Shown piece by piece: positions 22,714 to 34,015 of a stretch of DNA of 64,000 nucleotides. The position numbers and the translations under genes were made by a program. Below the pieces are notes generated by a model. It was given only the letters and a program-made list of their open reading frames with translations, made no database searches and had not been told where the DNA came from. This stretch comes from Armillaria gallica (lineage: Eukaryota; Basidiomycota; Agaricomycetes; Agaricales; Physalacriaceae). Location: assembly GCA_037576215.1 (NCBI GenBank), contig JBANDB010000020.1, forward strand, positions 1,302,001-1,366,000. Reading direction: 5' to 3'. Position 1 is the stretch's first letter; every line of letters starts with the position of its first letter.

Positions 22714-24390
22714 TGATGATGAGCCTCCAGGCTCTGTACACTCAGAATTCGCGGATTTTCCCTGCTCATTAATGCTACTATCCCTTCAACAGCCTTTCAG
22801 CAAACCAATATTGCACACACATTGATACCACTTTTATCCTACAGCAACCACTCCTTATGCACTTTGTTATCCATCCCATCTTGCCACACATCACAATTGC
22901 TGTACTTCATCATGGCAAAGCACCTTCAATTGACAATCATCCCAATACGGAATTGACGCATCACTCAGAAGCACCTAGTTGACGCACTCATTGATCACTT
23001 AATGAAAATGATGTGATTGACATGAGTACCCTCCCAGCTACAGCAACTACAGACTGTGTTTACTAAGGCTGTTACTTCACCAAGGCCTCAAGAAAATGTT
23101 ACCCCACACGTACTCCTCAACACAACAACTATCGCTCAAGTAATCCGCAGCTAAACAGCACCTAACAATTCGTGCATCGCTCAATGACCCCATACGGTTC
23201 ACATCCATACATGGCAATGTAGATGAGTTGCTGTTACTTTAGAAGATGAAGTACCATATGTTTCCTCCAATTTTACAAAGCCAAGGCCTTACAGCCTTAC
23301 TAAGTCTCGTGTATTTACTCTATTTATAAATTCATAATTGTAGTATAAAAACTAGCTAGAAAATGTAGTTATGGGGCAGTTCATCTGTAGTCGACCCCAG
23401 ACTACATCAATTACCGACACACTGTAGTCTATCACCAGTAAACAATGTTTATTCACCATTCTACAGCAATATATCATTTACACCAGCATATTCTCAATTG
23501 CACGTCAACTCTTGAGCTCACCAGAGTTATCCCACAGTTTTTAACTGTGAAGAGTCCTTCGCTACACGCTCTTCACTCTTAAACACTATTGGTGCATGCT
23601 CATACTGTGCCAATACGTGATCGCCATGCCATACCTCATCCACATTATCTTTTATAGGCCGTCATTGTTTCACTTTCACACCATTGGAGTTTTTACCGTT
23701 TCTCTTTTGCCATCATTATTGCTGCCCACTTGGGTAGCCTCAGAGCAGATTTAGGATCAGTTCAGCAAGTTTTCGTATAGTATCAGTCCCCCGAGTGGAC
23801 TTGAAGGTTAGTTTTGACATATGATAGGATCGTTTCAGTACCAGACCAGTTTCAACATCGACTCAGCACCCTCGCATCGTATAGGACCAGTATCACCGCT
23901 AGTTTTCCTAGTTCCACATTTTCTCTCACCAGTCCACCCTCAGCACCTCGTTCCACGTTTATTTTGCCACTCACAGTCCCCATGCCATTTTCTCATCACC
24001 TCGCTCACCCATAGACTATTGCCAACCATTTAGTCTACCTTCTATCATTCTCCCTGCCCAGATTACCATCCAGCAACGTTTTCTAGTCTCGCCACATGTT
24101 TTCTCATACGGATTCATGGTATTCACATCATACCCATTTTCATTCCTTCTCACTTTGAGAGAACCCTACCAGCTTATAGCCTTAGCATCTAGTACTCGAC
24201 TACCAAGCAGTACTACTTTGCAGACTTAAAGTCACAGTGTATTCTTGCATATAGAGGAATTGTTCTACTGCATGGAGGTGCCCCAAACCACTCACACACA
24301 CGATCACCTTGATTGCTGTGCTACTACATTAATTACCCAATCTTGTTCCAAGTTGGTGTTGCCGTTGCCACAGAAGTCTTAGGCCCATCA
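22714..24390 (+). mobile_element. Element B1: LTR-like insertion in Pol of A (probable solo LTR)
   Basis: The insert begins TGATGATGAGCCTCCAGG and ends GGCCCATCA, with inverted TGATG/CATCA tips. ACAA(T) flanks both sides (22710-22713 and 24391-24394). Deleting the insert with one repeat restores the Pol frame exactly (D-D-N-Q-V-I-V-L). The first ~690 bp are repeated at 26730-27425 (B2). It contains TATA-like motifs (about 23327, 23343) and no gene. At 1.68 kb it would be a long LTR. Confidence 0.75.
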
Positions 24391-24395
24391 ACAAT

Positions 24396-26190
24396 CAGGT
24401 CATAGTCCTCACTCCCAAACATTTCAAGGCCATGATCATGCCCACAATTGAAGAAACCCATCAGCGCATCAAAATTGCCACTCACAACGTTCATCTTTGG
24501 GACAATACCATTGCAGGCTCTGTTAATCACAACCGAGGAATGAAGCTGAAAGAGGGATTTATCTGGTACAACCATAGAATCTATGTCCCTTGTGACCATA
24601 TGCTCTGAGGGGAAATCATTGCTCAATCACATGATCATATCACTGCTGGACACCCAGGGATTGAGAAAACTAAAGAACTGGTATTATGAGAATTCTGGTG
24701 GCCCAAGATGAAAAAGGACATAGAGGCTTACATTCAAGCTTGTGAAACATGCCAATGGACAAATTCCAGCAACCAAGTGAAAGCAGCACCCCTTCACCCC
24801 AACACCATTCCATTGCTACCCTGGACCCACATATCTGTAGACATGATCACTGGCCTACCAGAAAGCAACAGCTATGATGCCATCCTTATGATTGTAGACC
24901 ACTTTTCCAAGGAAATCATCTCCATCACATGCTCCACAAAACTATTGTCAGAGGGGTGGGCAAAGATCTTATGTGACAAAGTATATGCCAAACATGGAAT
25001 ACTACAAGTAGTCATTTCTGACCAAGGAACCATGTTTGTTTCAAAATTCATGAAAGACCTCTACAACCTCTTGCAGATCAAAGCCAATGCTTCGACTGCC
25101 TTCCACCCCAAACTGATGGACAAACTAAATGAGTCAACCAAGAAGTCGAAAAATATCTTCATATCTTTGTAAATCACCTTCAGACCAATTAGGCCGAGTG
25201 GCTCTCTCTCACCGCATTCACACACAACAATTGAGTGCATTCCTCCACTGGCAAAAGCCCCTTTGAAGTCAATTACAGCTACAACCCTGCTATTTTACCA
25301 GGTGCACGACCCACAGTCCCTTTCTGAACCCCCGCCTCTACCACTTTCGTCTCCAAAATGCAGAACATCCATACTACTGCCAAATGATCCCTTGAGAAGG
25401 CTGCAACCCAAATGAAGGCTCAATACAACAAAAAGAAATGGCCTGCTGTTGACTACCAGATAGGCAACAAAGTCTGGCTCAATACAATGAACCTTCATCT
25501 CCTACATTCCAAAAAAAAACTTGCAGACAAGCAGACAGGCCCTTTCAAAATCAAAGCAAAGAAGGGAGCCTCTGCATACACCCTTAAACTCCCAACAAAT
25601 TAGCACATTCACCCTACCTTTAATGAAGTACTCCTCACCCTGTACAACCCTCTGGTGTTCCCAAACCAAGAACAACTGCCCCCACTGCCACCAGATCTTA
25701 TTGATGACAAAGAACATTACAAAGTTGAAAAAGTCCTAGACAGTAGATTTGGTAAGTTCTGGGGAAAAGTAGGAGAACCACCAAAGAGAGTAACCGATTA
25801 CTTTGTCAAAAGGAAGGGGTATGGACCAAAATCAAACAGTTGGATGTGAGAAGACTATATGGATGCTGATGAACTCATTGAGGAATTCCTCATGGAACAC
25901 ATCAACCTCATCGCCACAGATAACCCACAAGTGACCATCATCATCATGGCTGAACAACCAGACAGGGAACATTGTGGACCATGAGAAGGATGGCAATACC
26001 TTATACGACCAGCAGACAGTCCCATATACAGACCAGTGGCTGAAACATGGTATTATGAACATGAATTACCACAATATGCTGCCCTTTTTGATCACTATTG
26101 GGAGATAAACTAGTATGATGAATGGGTTGAGCTGAATGGGGGAGAAGCAAGCTACCAGCAGTTGGGATGCCTGCCTTAACAAGGGGGTAA
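24396..26190 (+). pseudogene. Element A Pol, part 2: integrase and chromodomain
   Basis: The integrase zinc-binding HHCC is visible (HDHITAGHPGIEKTKEL ... IEAYIQACETCQ). The core has the first Asp in ISVDMITGLPESN, the second in VISDQGTMFVSKF and the expected Glu region in LMDKLNESTKK. Around 25412-25603 comes KWPAVDYQIGNKVWLNTMN with the GPF motif (TGPFKIKAKKGAS). A chromodomain follows at about 25718-25900: YKVEKVLDSRF, YFVKRKGYGPKSNSWM, EDYMDADELIEEF. This fusion defines a chromovirus; in the family it guides integration to heterochromatin marks. Stops at about 24688, 25848 and 25981 are TGA at expected Arg positions, and the frame changes between 25172 and 25412. Confidence 0.88.
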
Positions 26191-26576
26191 TGTTATGATT
26201 TATTTATTTTATTCATTTCTTCATTTTATCTCTTAGGCACCTATTTTATCTATAGACACCTGGACCATTCACCACACTGCTACCAAACAACTGTTCACTT
26301 ATTGTTCACCTACCATTCCTCTTACACATGTTTCTACTTCTTTCTCTCACCATGTGTTTATATTTAGACTCTCACTTTTAGTATATAAGTAGTGTAGCTC
26401 TCGCTGTATGTTCTCCAGCTTTGAGCTAAAGTTTATTCATACCAAACTCTTACCACTTAATTCTCCTCACTAAGACTAAGACAGTACCCCTATCTCCTTT
26501 TGCTCTGAGACTCATCAGTGATTGTCCAAACGCAAGACAGCCATTGTTTACTCTTGATTGGAGTTCGGGTCTAACA
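26191..26576 (+). repeat. 3' LTR of element A
   Basis: 386 bp, TGTTATGATTTATTTATT ... GGTCTAACA, preceded by the purine tract AAGGGGGTAA. It keeps the TATA box and AGCTTTGAGCTAA. The ACAAT duplication follows at 26577. Confidence 0.92.
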
Positions 26577-26729
26577 ACAATGTTGCTGCAAACTAGCTTG
26601 AAGATAAAGAGGGTAGATTTTTGAACTGTGGCTAGTCCATTTGCTCAAGTCAGTCCTGAAGCTGTACATATTATAGCTGAGAGAATGGGCAAAGGAGATC
26701 TTGTTATAGCAGAAACTGATGAAGAGTGC
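26577..26729 (+). pseudogene. H0 gene, Helitron_like_N fragment after element A
   Basis: After removal of element A the frame runs on: LLQTSLKIKRVDF, a TGA, then SPFAQVSPEAVHIIAERMGK and GDLVIAETDEEC. This is the known Helitron_like_N sequence immediately before the conserved NPAD motif. The rest of the replicase and the helicase are missing because family B sequence begins at 26730; nothing further of H0 was found in the window. Confidence 0.7.
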
Positions 26730-27425
26730 TGATGAGCCTCCAGGCTCTGTATGCTCAAAATTCACAGATTTATCCTGCTAATTAATGTTACTGTCCCTTC
26801 AATGGCCTTTCAGTAAACCAATGATTGCACACCTGGCAATACCACTTTCATCCTACAGCAATCACTCCTCATGCACTTTGTTATCCATCCCATCTTGCTA
26901 TGCATCATAATTGCTGTATTTTATTACGGCAAGGCACTTTTGATCAACAATTATCCTAATATGGAATTATTGCATCACTACAAAGCACCCAGTTGATGTG
27001 CCCATTGATCACTTAATGAAATAATGTGATTGATGTGAGTACCCTTCCAGCTATGATAATTACAGCTACAGCAACTACAGACCATGTTTACTAAGGCTGT
27101 TACAATGCCAAGACCTCAAGAAAACATTGCCCCACACATACTTCTCAGCACAATAATTATCACCATGTAATCTGCATCTAAACAGCACTTAATGATCCAC
27201 TCATTGCTCAATGAAACCATATGGTTTCTGTCCGCACATAGCAATGTTGAAGAGTTGCTGTTACTTTCAAAGGCAAAGGACTATACATTCACTACAATTT
27301 TATTAAGCTAAGGCCTTACAGCCTTACTAAGTGGCTCATAATTGCACTATTTATAAATTTGTACTTGTAGTATAAAAGCTAGCTAGAAAAATGTAGCTGG
27401 GGAGTTCATCTCCAGTTGACCACAG
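26730..27425 (+). mobile_element. Element B2: second copy of family B, left part
   Basis: Starts TGATGAGCCTCCAGGCTCTG like B1 and matches it for about 690 bp (for example TCATGCACTTTGTTATCC), up to GTTGACCACA near 27425. The remaining ~1 kb of B1 is absent. The following 117 bases, to 27542, match nothing I recognise in the window and hold no gene. Confidence 0.6.
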
Positions 27426-28271
27426 CCATAGCATGGAAGGGTAGACTGGCATGCTCATTTCAAATGTATCTGTGCCTGGGTACCCCAGACACTTCACCAT
27501 GACTACAAGTGTTTCATACATTTATGTTAATAGTATTAAGTATGTTGAAGAGACTCTGTGTGCACAGGCTAGAAATGCAACAGTGTCAAAGACACTGATC
27601 ACAGCCACACCCAACACTACACACACAAAACCTCAAAGTTTTTGGGGGGATATTATGTGATAGAAGCAGATTGAAGCAATACAACTAAACTCTCAGAATA
27701 CACAATACACACATATAGTGATAGCACTCATAGAGTATCTAGATCTCTCTAAGTCCAAAGGCTTTTATAACAAGAGAGGCAACAGATGTCGCAGGGCCTC
27801 AAGACAAGGTGTACTACAATACACAACTCGTCACCACACCCACAAAACACTCAATAAGTCTTGTGTGACACACACAGGTGACCACAAAGAACTTAAACAC
27901 ACCCTAAACATGACTTAAAGCTTGCACTCTAAGCAGAAACCCTTCAAAACACATCCACTCAAGCCACAGGATTTGAACCTACATGCTCAACTGTTATGGA
28001 CAGACTCAGGAATAACAAACAAGGCGACTAACACAGCACTGCCTCTCACTTTGGGCAGGGTGATAGTACCATGGAGTTTGCTACAATGAGGCAGTGTAAC
28101 ACGTTAATTCTGGGCACCTATAGCTGCTACTTTAACAGATCAAATAGTGTCAGTTGACACATACTGAAAAGACAATATGAGTGTCAGTTGAAAATATTCA
28201 ATTTCTCAGGATTATATGGTATATTAGTCAGCAGGCCAACTCTTGACATCATGACATTATCAGAAAATCTC

Positions 28272-28368
28272 AGCAGACCCAGGAATTGAACCCAGGATCT
28301 TAAAAAGATTTATAATAATGTCACATGACTTTTCCAAGCAGACATGCTAACCACTGTACCATACTGGC
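28272..28368 (-). repeat. tRNA-like segment in left arm (mirror copy)
   Basis: Reverse complement of the right-arm copy, with the same A-box-like and B-box-like blocks. The two copies are kept identical by the palindrome. Confidence 0.5.
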
Positions 28369-28639
28369 ATTATATATTTACATAATCATCACTCTATATG
28401 GCCTCCCTCTCTTAGATTTATAATATCCCAATTGGGCCCTCCCTTTGGTGCGCTTTGTTGTGCTTTTTTTTTCCTTATTGGGTTGGTCAAATCGGCCCAT
28501 CAATTGCACCTAGAATTAGCTCTCCCATGGCATTGATGGCATCAATATCAGGCTATTTTCGGACAAAATTCGCATTTTGGCTCATTTTGGGCTTCCTCAG
28601 GCTACTGGGTGGGTCAGGAGATGGTACTAGTATATGCCT

Positions 28640-29525
28640 AAACATAAATAGCATAAAAGCGAACCCTCTGGTGAGGTATGGGGGCCCTGGGGAGGGGGTA
28701 AAAAGGGTAAAATAGTGTAAAATAGCGGAAAATCACCGAAAATTCGCGTTTTGGGAGTACTACGTGCATCGGATCGCTTCGAAAACTTGACCAATGAATT
28801 TCTTGACCTTTAAAACCCCCAAACGGCCCCTCCACAGTACATGTGGCGCATTTTATGGCTAGGCATAATCAGGAAAATAGGCTTTTTATGGTACTGCGTA
28901 CATTGGAACGCTCCGGGGATGCTACCAATCGATTTCTACACTATATAAACCCTAGAATACATCTTCATATGCTATATATGACCACCGGAATGCAATGAAA
29001 AATGGGGGATTGGGGGGGAAACACGGTTTATTTTGTTTTCTGGCCATCGAGTCGGTCTGGGGACATCACCAATCGATTCCTCGATCTTCAAAACCCCCAA
29101 GCGACTCTTGGTTACATTTATGGGGTCTCAGGAACGATGGCAATAATGATGTAACAGTTTAGGAGGAGCACATAGGAAAGCTCGCATTTCTGAGCTTCGG
29201 AGAACTTCGGAGTTGTTACCAATGGATTTCGTGACCTTGAAAACCCCCAGAACACCCCAGGAACACATTTAAAACCTGTGAAATCCATGGTAAAAAAGGT
29301 GATAATGAAAATATGCAAAATACCATATATCTCGCATTTCTGAATGTCGGAGAAGGTAATTCTGCTATAGAATACACGATATATATTGTATAATAGTGTG
29401 TACAAAAGATTAGGGTGATCAGAAATGTATTGGCAGAGATATAAGGAGATCTTTCTGAAAAAAGGAGGAGCACCCCCGAGATTTCGAGTTTCTGGTCATC
29501 CCATGGCCTGGGGACTATCAGATTC
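28640..29525 (+). repeat. Degenerate ~145-bp tandem repeat inside the fold-back element
   Basis: The motif ACCAATsGATTTC...AAAACCCCC recurs at 28790, 28924, 29068 and 29218, with weaker versions near 29358 and 29508. Spacing is 134-150 bp. Upstream of each lies a related block (CGCNTTTTGG ... CGGANCGCTTCG). Units continue from the left arm through the unique centre. Confidence 0.6.
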
Positions 29526-30213
29526 GGATTCCTGGACCCAAAAAATATAAGACTCATCTATCCGTGTTTCCCCCCCATTTTTCATTGCATTCCGGTGGTC
29601 ATATATAGCATATGAAGATGTATTCTAGGGTTTATATAGTGTAGAAATCGATTGGTAGCATCCCCGGAGCGTTCCAATGTACGCAGTACCATAAAAAGCC
29701 TATTTTCCTGATTATGCCTAGCCATAAAATGCGCCACATGTACTGTGGAGGGGCCGTTTGGGGGTTTTAAAGGTCAAGAAATTCATTGGTCAAGTTTTCG
29801 AAGCGATCCGATGCACGTAGTACTCCCAAAACGCGAATTTTCGGTGATTTTCCGCTATTTTACACTATTTTACCCTTTTTACCCCCTCCCCAGGGCCCCC
29901 ATACCTCACCAGAGGGTTCGCTTTTATGCTATTTATGTTTAGGCATATACTAGTACCATCTCCTGACCCACCCAGTAGCCTGAGGAAGCCCAAAATGAGC
30001 CAAAATGCGAATTTTGTCCGAAAATAGCCTGATATTGATGCCATCAATGCCATGGGAGAGCTAATTCTAGGTGCAATTGATGGGCCGATTTGACCAACCC
30101 AATAAGGAAAAAAAAAAAGCACAACAAAGCGCACCAAAGGGAGGGCCCAATTGGGATATTATAAATCTAAGAGAGGGAGGCCATATAGAGTGATGATTAT
30201 GTAAATATATAAT

Positions 30214-30310
30214 GCCAGTATGGTACAGTGGTTAGCATGTCTGCTTGGAAAAGTCATGTGACATTATTATAAATCTTTTTAAGATCCTGGGTTCAATTCC
30301 TGGGTCTGCT
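30214..30310 (+). repeat. tRNA-like segment in right arm
   Basis: GCCAGTATGGTACAGTGGTTAGCATG carries an A-box-like stretch (GGTACAGTGGTTAGCATG). After ~60 bases comes GGGTTCAATTCC, a B-box match. The T-arm pairs with one mismatch, but the acceptor stem does not close and the anticodon arm is unclear. It is tRNA-derived or SINE-like, not a working tRNA gene. Confidence 0.5.
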
Positions 30311-30714
30311 GAGATTTTCTGATAATGTCATGATGTCAAGAGTTGGCCTGCTGACTAATATACCATATAATCCTGAGAAATTGAATATTTTCAACTGACA
30401 CTCATATTGTCTTTTCAGTGTGTCAACTGACACTATTTAAGTAGAAATCTAGCAGCCAAGGCTGTTCTGGGCTCTGTTAAGAGAAGAGGAAAGTCTGTAT
30501 GGATTGGATTTAGCTCAAAGCTAGGGTACATGGCTGAGAGCTACGCTACTTATATACTGTTCATTCAGTGTATGTATCTATTTTTCCATCTATCATTTGG
30601 GTGCTTCAATGAATGGAAACCGTGCAGTTGCCAGGCGTCAAAGGAAAATGTTCAAGTCGTTCGATTTAGGCGTGGGATGCTGAGGTGGAAAAAATAAATA
30701 AATCATAACATCAC

Positions 30715-31573
30715 CCCCTCGTTAAGGCAGGCGTCCCGACTGCCATTAAGCCTCACTGTTGTCGGAGTCACTTCTTGTCGAGTCCCAATAGTCCTGAATG
30801 AGGTCCCCCCAGATATTGATCTCTGGGTCCTCTATCCACTTCTGTTTTCCATTGAGTCATTGTGCAAGGTAGAACCTTACACTGTCTTCGTATTTGAAGT
30901 CTAGGATCATGGTTACACGTTTTTGTTCGTGAGGTGTTACAGTTTCGACGTGTTGCGCTGAGCGATGTCGTGCTTCGTATTCCTCTATGGCTTCCTGTGC
31001 ATGTCCCATGTCATCTTCACGTACCCAGGAATTGTGCTCCCAGGTCCATCCTTTCCACTTGACGAAATAGTCGGTGGTTGTTCGGGATTTCTGTCCTCAT
31101 CGTCCGCGTATCTGTCATGGTCGCGCGTCGAGGACTTCTTCGATCTCGTATTCTTCTTCATCTTCGATGAGGTCAGGTGGTGGTGGTGGTGGCAATTCCT
31201 GGTTTGGAAATGCCGGCGGGGTGTACGGGGTCAACAGCTTCTCGTTGAAGCATGGGTGAATCTTCCAGTGAGGTGGCAGCTTTAGCTTGTAAGCACTGGT
31301 GCCTGTTTTTTCGATGATCAAGAAGGGGCCAACGCACTTGTCGTCGAACTTCTTCTTCGGTCGAGGGAGATGCAGATTGGTCGCATCGAGCCAGACGCGG
31401 TCCCCTATTTGGTAGGGGTGCGCATTGCGTTTCTTCTTGTCATACTGGTTCTTCATTTTCTCAGCAGCCTCATTGAGGGCTTTTTCAGTTTCAGCGTGGA
31501 TCTGGGTCATCTTCTTCGTGAAGTCTTCCATGGCGGGGTTTGCGAATGGTGTCGTGCATCGTGAGTTGGGCAC
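30715..31573 (-). pseudogene. Element D integrase C-terminus and chromodomain
   Basis: A helical start (FTKKMTQIHAETEKALNEAA), then HPYQIGDRVWLDATNLHL, the GPF motif (CVGPFLIIEKTGTSAYKL) and FPNQELPPPPPPDLIEDEE. A chromodomain follows: YEIEEVLDARP, TDYFVKWKGWTWEHNSWV and EDDMGHAQEAIEEYEARH. Two stops interrupt it near 31115-31090. A C-terminal tail runs to the purine tract before the 3' LTR (on +: TCACCCCCTCGTTAAGGCAG). The chromodomain is the hallmark of chromoviruses and is shared with element A. Confidence 0.85.
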
Positions 31574-32602
31574 GACTCATGGGTTTCAACTGTAGAGCAC
31601 TATGAATGGGCTTTTACCGGTCGCGCTGTGTACTCGGTTGTTGTGAGCAAACTCTGCCAGGGGCAGCCAGTCGCTCCAGTTGGTCTGTCAGTGGTTCACG
31701 AATATCCGGAGATACTTGATAATCTCCTGATTGACTCATTCAGTCTGGCCATCCATCTGAGGGTGGAAGGCCGTAGACACGTTCTGCATGATGTTGAGTA
31801 ATCGATACAGTTCTTTCATGAATTTTGATACGAACTGTGGGCCTCAGTCAGATATGATGACCTGAGGCATTCCATGGCGTGTGTAGATGTGGTCTCGCAA
31901 CAGGTGAGCCCATCCTTCAGCGGATAGTTCAGTATTACAGGCGATCGGGATGATGGCCTTAGAGAATCTGTCAACAACTACGAGCATCGCGTCGTGGCCG
32001 TTTGAGTCAGGGAGTCTGGTGACCATGTCGATGGATATGTGTGTCCATGGTCCAACTGGGACTTCGTTTGGGTGCAGCAGTGCTGCCTTCGCGTGGGTAT
32101 CTGACTTCATTCTTTGACACGTTTCACAGCCTTTTACGTAGGCTTCAACATCCTTTTTCAACTTCGGCCACCAGTAGTCACAGAGTACGAGCTCTTTTGT
32201 CTTCTCGATGCCTGGATGGCCGGCAGTGATGTGGTTGTGGTATTGGGAGATGATGTTATCCCATAGCATCTTCTTGCAGGGTATGTAGATTCTTCTGTCG
32301 TAGTATAGGAGTCCCCCTTGTCGGGAGATGCCTCATTTGTGGGAGAGGGAGGCAGCGATGCCATCGTCCCAGAGCTCTTCTTGTCGGGTTGCTTCTTCGA
32401 CTGTTTACTGTGTTTCCATCGTTGTAGGCATAACAAGGGCGCGAAAGTGCACGGGTTCAAGGATGATGATATCGTCGTTGTCCTTGGTCCCTTGATCGTG
32501 GTCGCTTCGTCGGGAAAGCAGGTCAGCTTTCATGTTCTATGTGCCAGGTTTGTGGAAGAGCTTGAAGTGGTATTCTGCAAGCTCCGTTACCCATCGGGCC
32601 TG
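31574..32602 (-). pseudogene. Element D integrase
   Basis: The zinc-binding domain is visible (HNHITAGHPGIEKTKEL, then VKGCETCQRMKSD). The core has ISIDMVTRLPDSNGHDAML, VVVDRFSKAIIPIACN, HGMPQVIISD and, further left, the segment ending MDGQTE followed by TGA, where homologues read TERVNQ. The block [15 protein letters not shown] is also present. D, D and E sites can be placed. The stops at about 31740, 31685, 31580 and 31570 are TGA where CGA (Arg) is expected. Cleaves and joins element ends to target DNA in the family. Confidence 0.85.
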
Positions 32603-33988
32603 TCATCGGTTCAGTTTCTGCAGGAGTCGGAAATACTGGAGGTTTTGATGATCCGTCCAGATTTCTATGTCATGTCGGGCACCCATGAGGTAGTGGCGCC
32701 ATTCTGAGAGTGCGAGCATGATTGCGAGCAACTCTTTGTTGTATATTTCGTAGTTTCTTTCCGTGGCGCTGAGTGACTTTGACATGAAAGCCACGGGGCA
32801 CCATATTCCATTCTGTTGCTGGCTAAGGACAGCACTGATGGCTCCTTCGCTGGAATCTGCTTCTACACGGAAGGGCTCGTTGTCATTTGGGATGGCGAGG
32901 ATGATGTCCTCGGCCATTCGTTGTTTGAGTTCATCAAACGCCTCTTGTTGGGCCTTGCCCCACTTCCATTCTGTATTCCCTGTAAGTTGTGTAAGAGGCT
33001 TGATGACCTTGGAATACATCTTGATGAATTTCTGATAGAAGTTTGTGAATCCTAGGAACAACTGGAGTTCCTTCTTCTTCTTGGGCGCGGGCCATTCTGA
33101 GATGCCGGCGACCTTGACTAGCTCCATTTGAATCGAGTTTTCGCTGATGATGATGCCGAGGTACTCAGTTTCGAGGACCTCGAACTCGCACTTCTCTGCC
33201 TTGAGGAAAAGCTTATTCTCGCGAAGGCATTGAAGGATGCGCTTCACGATTCGTCAGTGCTCCCCCAAGTCCTGGGAGAAGATCAGGATGTCATCCAGGT
33301 AGATGGTGACCTTTAATTTGGCAATTAGGTCTTTAAAGATGTTGTTCATCATCCACTGGAAGGTCGCGGGCGAGTTTGTGAGCACGAAGAACATGACAGT
33401 GGGTTCGAAGAGCCCTTGGTTTGTATGGAAGGCGGCTTTCTCCTCGTCCCCTTCTTTGATCCAGACGTTGTTGTATCCCCAACGAACGTCGAGCTTGGTG
33501 AAGTACTTGGTGCCACGAAGCTTGTCGATAAGTTCTGAGATGAGTGGTAGCGGATATTGGTTCTTGATTGTCATCTCGTTCAGTTTTCGGTAGTCCTGGA
33601 CTGGTCACAGCGTGCCATCTTTTTTCTTTACGAAGAAGAATGGGGAGGTGAAGGGTGACTTCGAGGGATGGATGTGCCCCAATGCTAGGTTCTCATCGAG
33701 GAACTTATCGAGTTGTTCCTGTTTGGTTCAGTTCAAGGGGTATACCTTGCAGTCCAAGGTGGACTTCGCGTTTGGGATGAGCTCAATGGCGTGATCCCAA
33801 GGCTTTTGTTCGGGGAGGTCGTCGAAGTTTTCTTTGGTGAACAGGTCGCAGAAGGAATGATAGTGCTCGGGTACGAGCTCTTCGAAGGTCTTCTTGGGTT
33901 TATTGGCATTGGCCTTTGCCACTAGGTCATTTGCGTGATGCATGGCACGGATGACCAGTTCTTCTTCCATTCGTACAGCGAGAATCAT
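32603..33988 (-). pseudogene. Element D reverse transcriptase and RNase H
   Basis: The N-terminal part (33728-33988) has KTFEELVPEHYHSFCDLF and DHAIELIPNAKSTLDCKVY. The fingers and palm follow: [53 protein letters not shown] and the intact catalytic Tyr-Leu-Asp-Asp (33301-33290). RNase H has FRVEADSSEGAISAVLSQ, TERNYEIYNKELLAIMLAL and EIWTDHQNLQYF. Stops at about 33732 (PLN*TKQ), 33606 (TL*PVQ), 33250 (near the RT thumb) and after LNR (about 32603) are TGA. The catalytic residues remain, so decay is recent. Confidence 0.88.
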
Positions 33989-34015
33989 GTCGCCTTCTTC
34001 GAGTTCTTCATCCCA

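Larger units (their letters stand above)
14593..26576 (+). mobile_element. Element A: Ty3/Gypsy chromovirus LTR retrotransposon
   Basis: LTRs at 14593-14979 and 26191-26576 begin TGTTATGATT and end CTAACA. ACAAT duplications lie at 14588-14592 and 26577-26581. A purine tract AAGGGGGTAA immediately precedes the 3' LTR. Internal order is Gag, retropepsin, reverse transcriptase, RNase H, integrase, chromodomain, which defines a chromovirus. The coding region carries many stops and two later insertions (C1 in Gag and B1 between RNase H and integrase), so the copy is dead. Its nominal length of 12 kb falls to about 6.9 kb without the insertions. Confidence 0.93.
28115..30466. mobile_element. 2.35-kb fold-back (palindromic) element
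   Basis: Left arm 28115-29026 and right arm 29562-30466 are inverted copies. They appear identical over most of their length except for the outer ~50 bp, small changes such as ACACATACTG/ACACACTG, and a few extra bases in a G-run near 29010. A 535-bp unique centre separates them. Tips are related inverted sequences containing GCTGCTA. No transposase is encoded; mirrored ORFs in the arms are by-products of the palindrome. Each arm carries a tRNA-like segment and units of a ~145-bp degenerate repeat. It would form a very stable hairpin when single-stranded. Confidence 0.85.
27992..30710 (-). repeat. 3' LTR of element D, split by a fold-back element
   Basis: LTR pieces are 27992-28114 and 30467-30710; together they match the 39053-39422 LTR. 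CTGGG (or TTCTGGG) is repeated at the split (28110-28114 and 30467-30471), and the other LTR has a single copy. Differences from the 5' LTR are almost all CpG-to-TpG/CpA changes. Confidence 0.88.

Noticed and set aside
28455..30137. Pairs of identical ORFs on opposite strands (28455-28715 with 29865-30137; 28638-28835 with 29745-29942)
   Set aside because: They are identical because they lie in the two arms of a palindrome. No domain, no codon bias, and both strands are open, so they are not genes.
30214..30310. Functional tRNA gene in the fold-back arm
   Set aside because: The acceptor stem does not pair and the anticodon arm is not recognisable; treated as tRNA-derived repeat.
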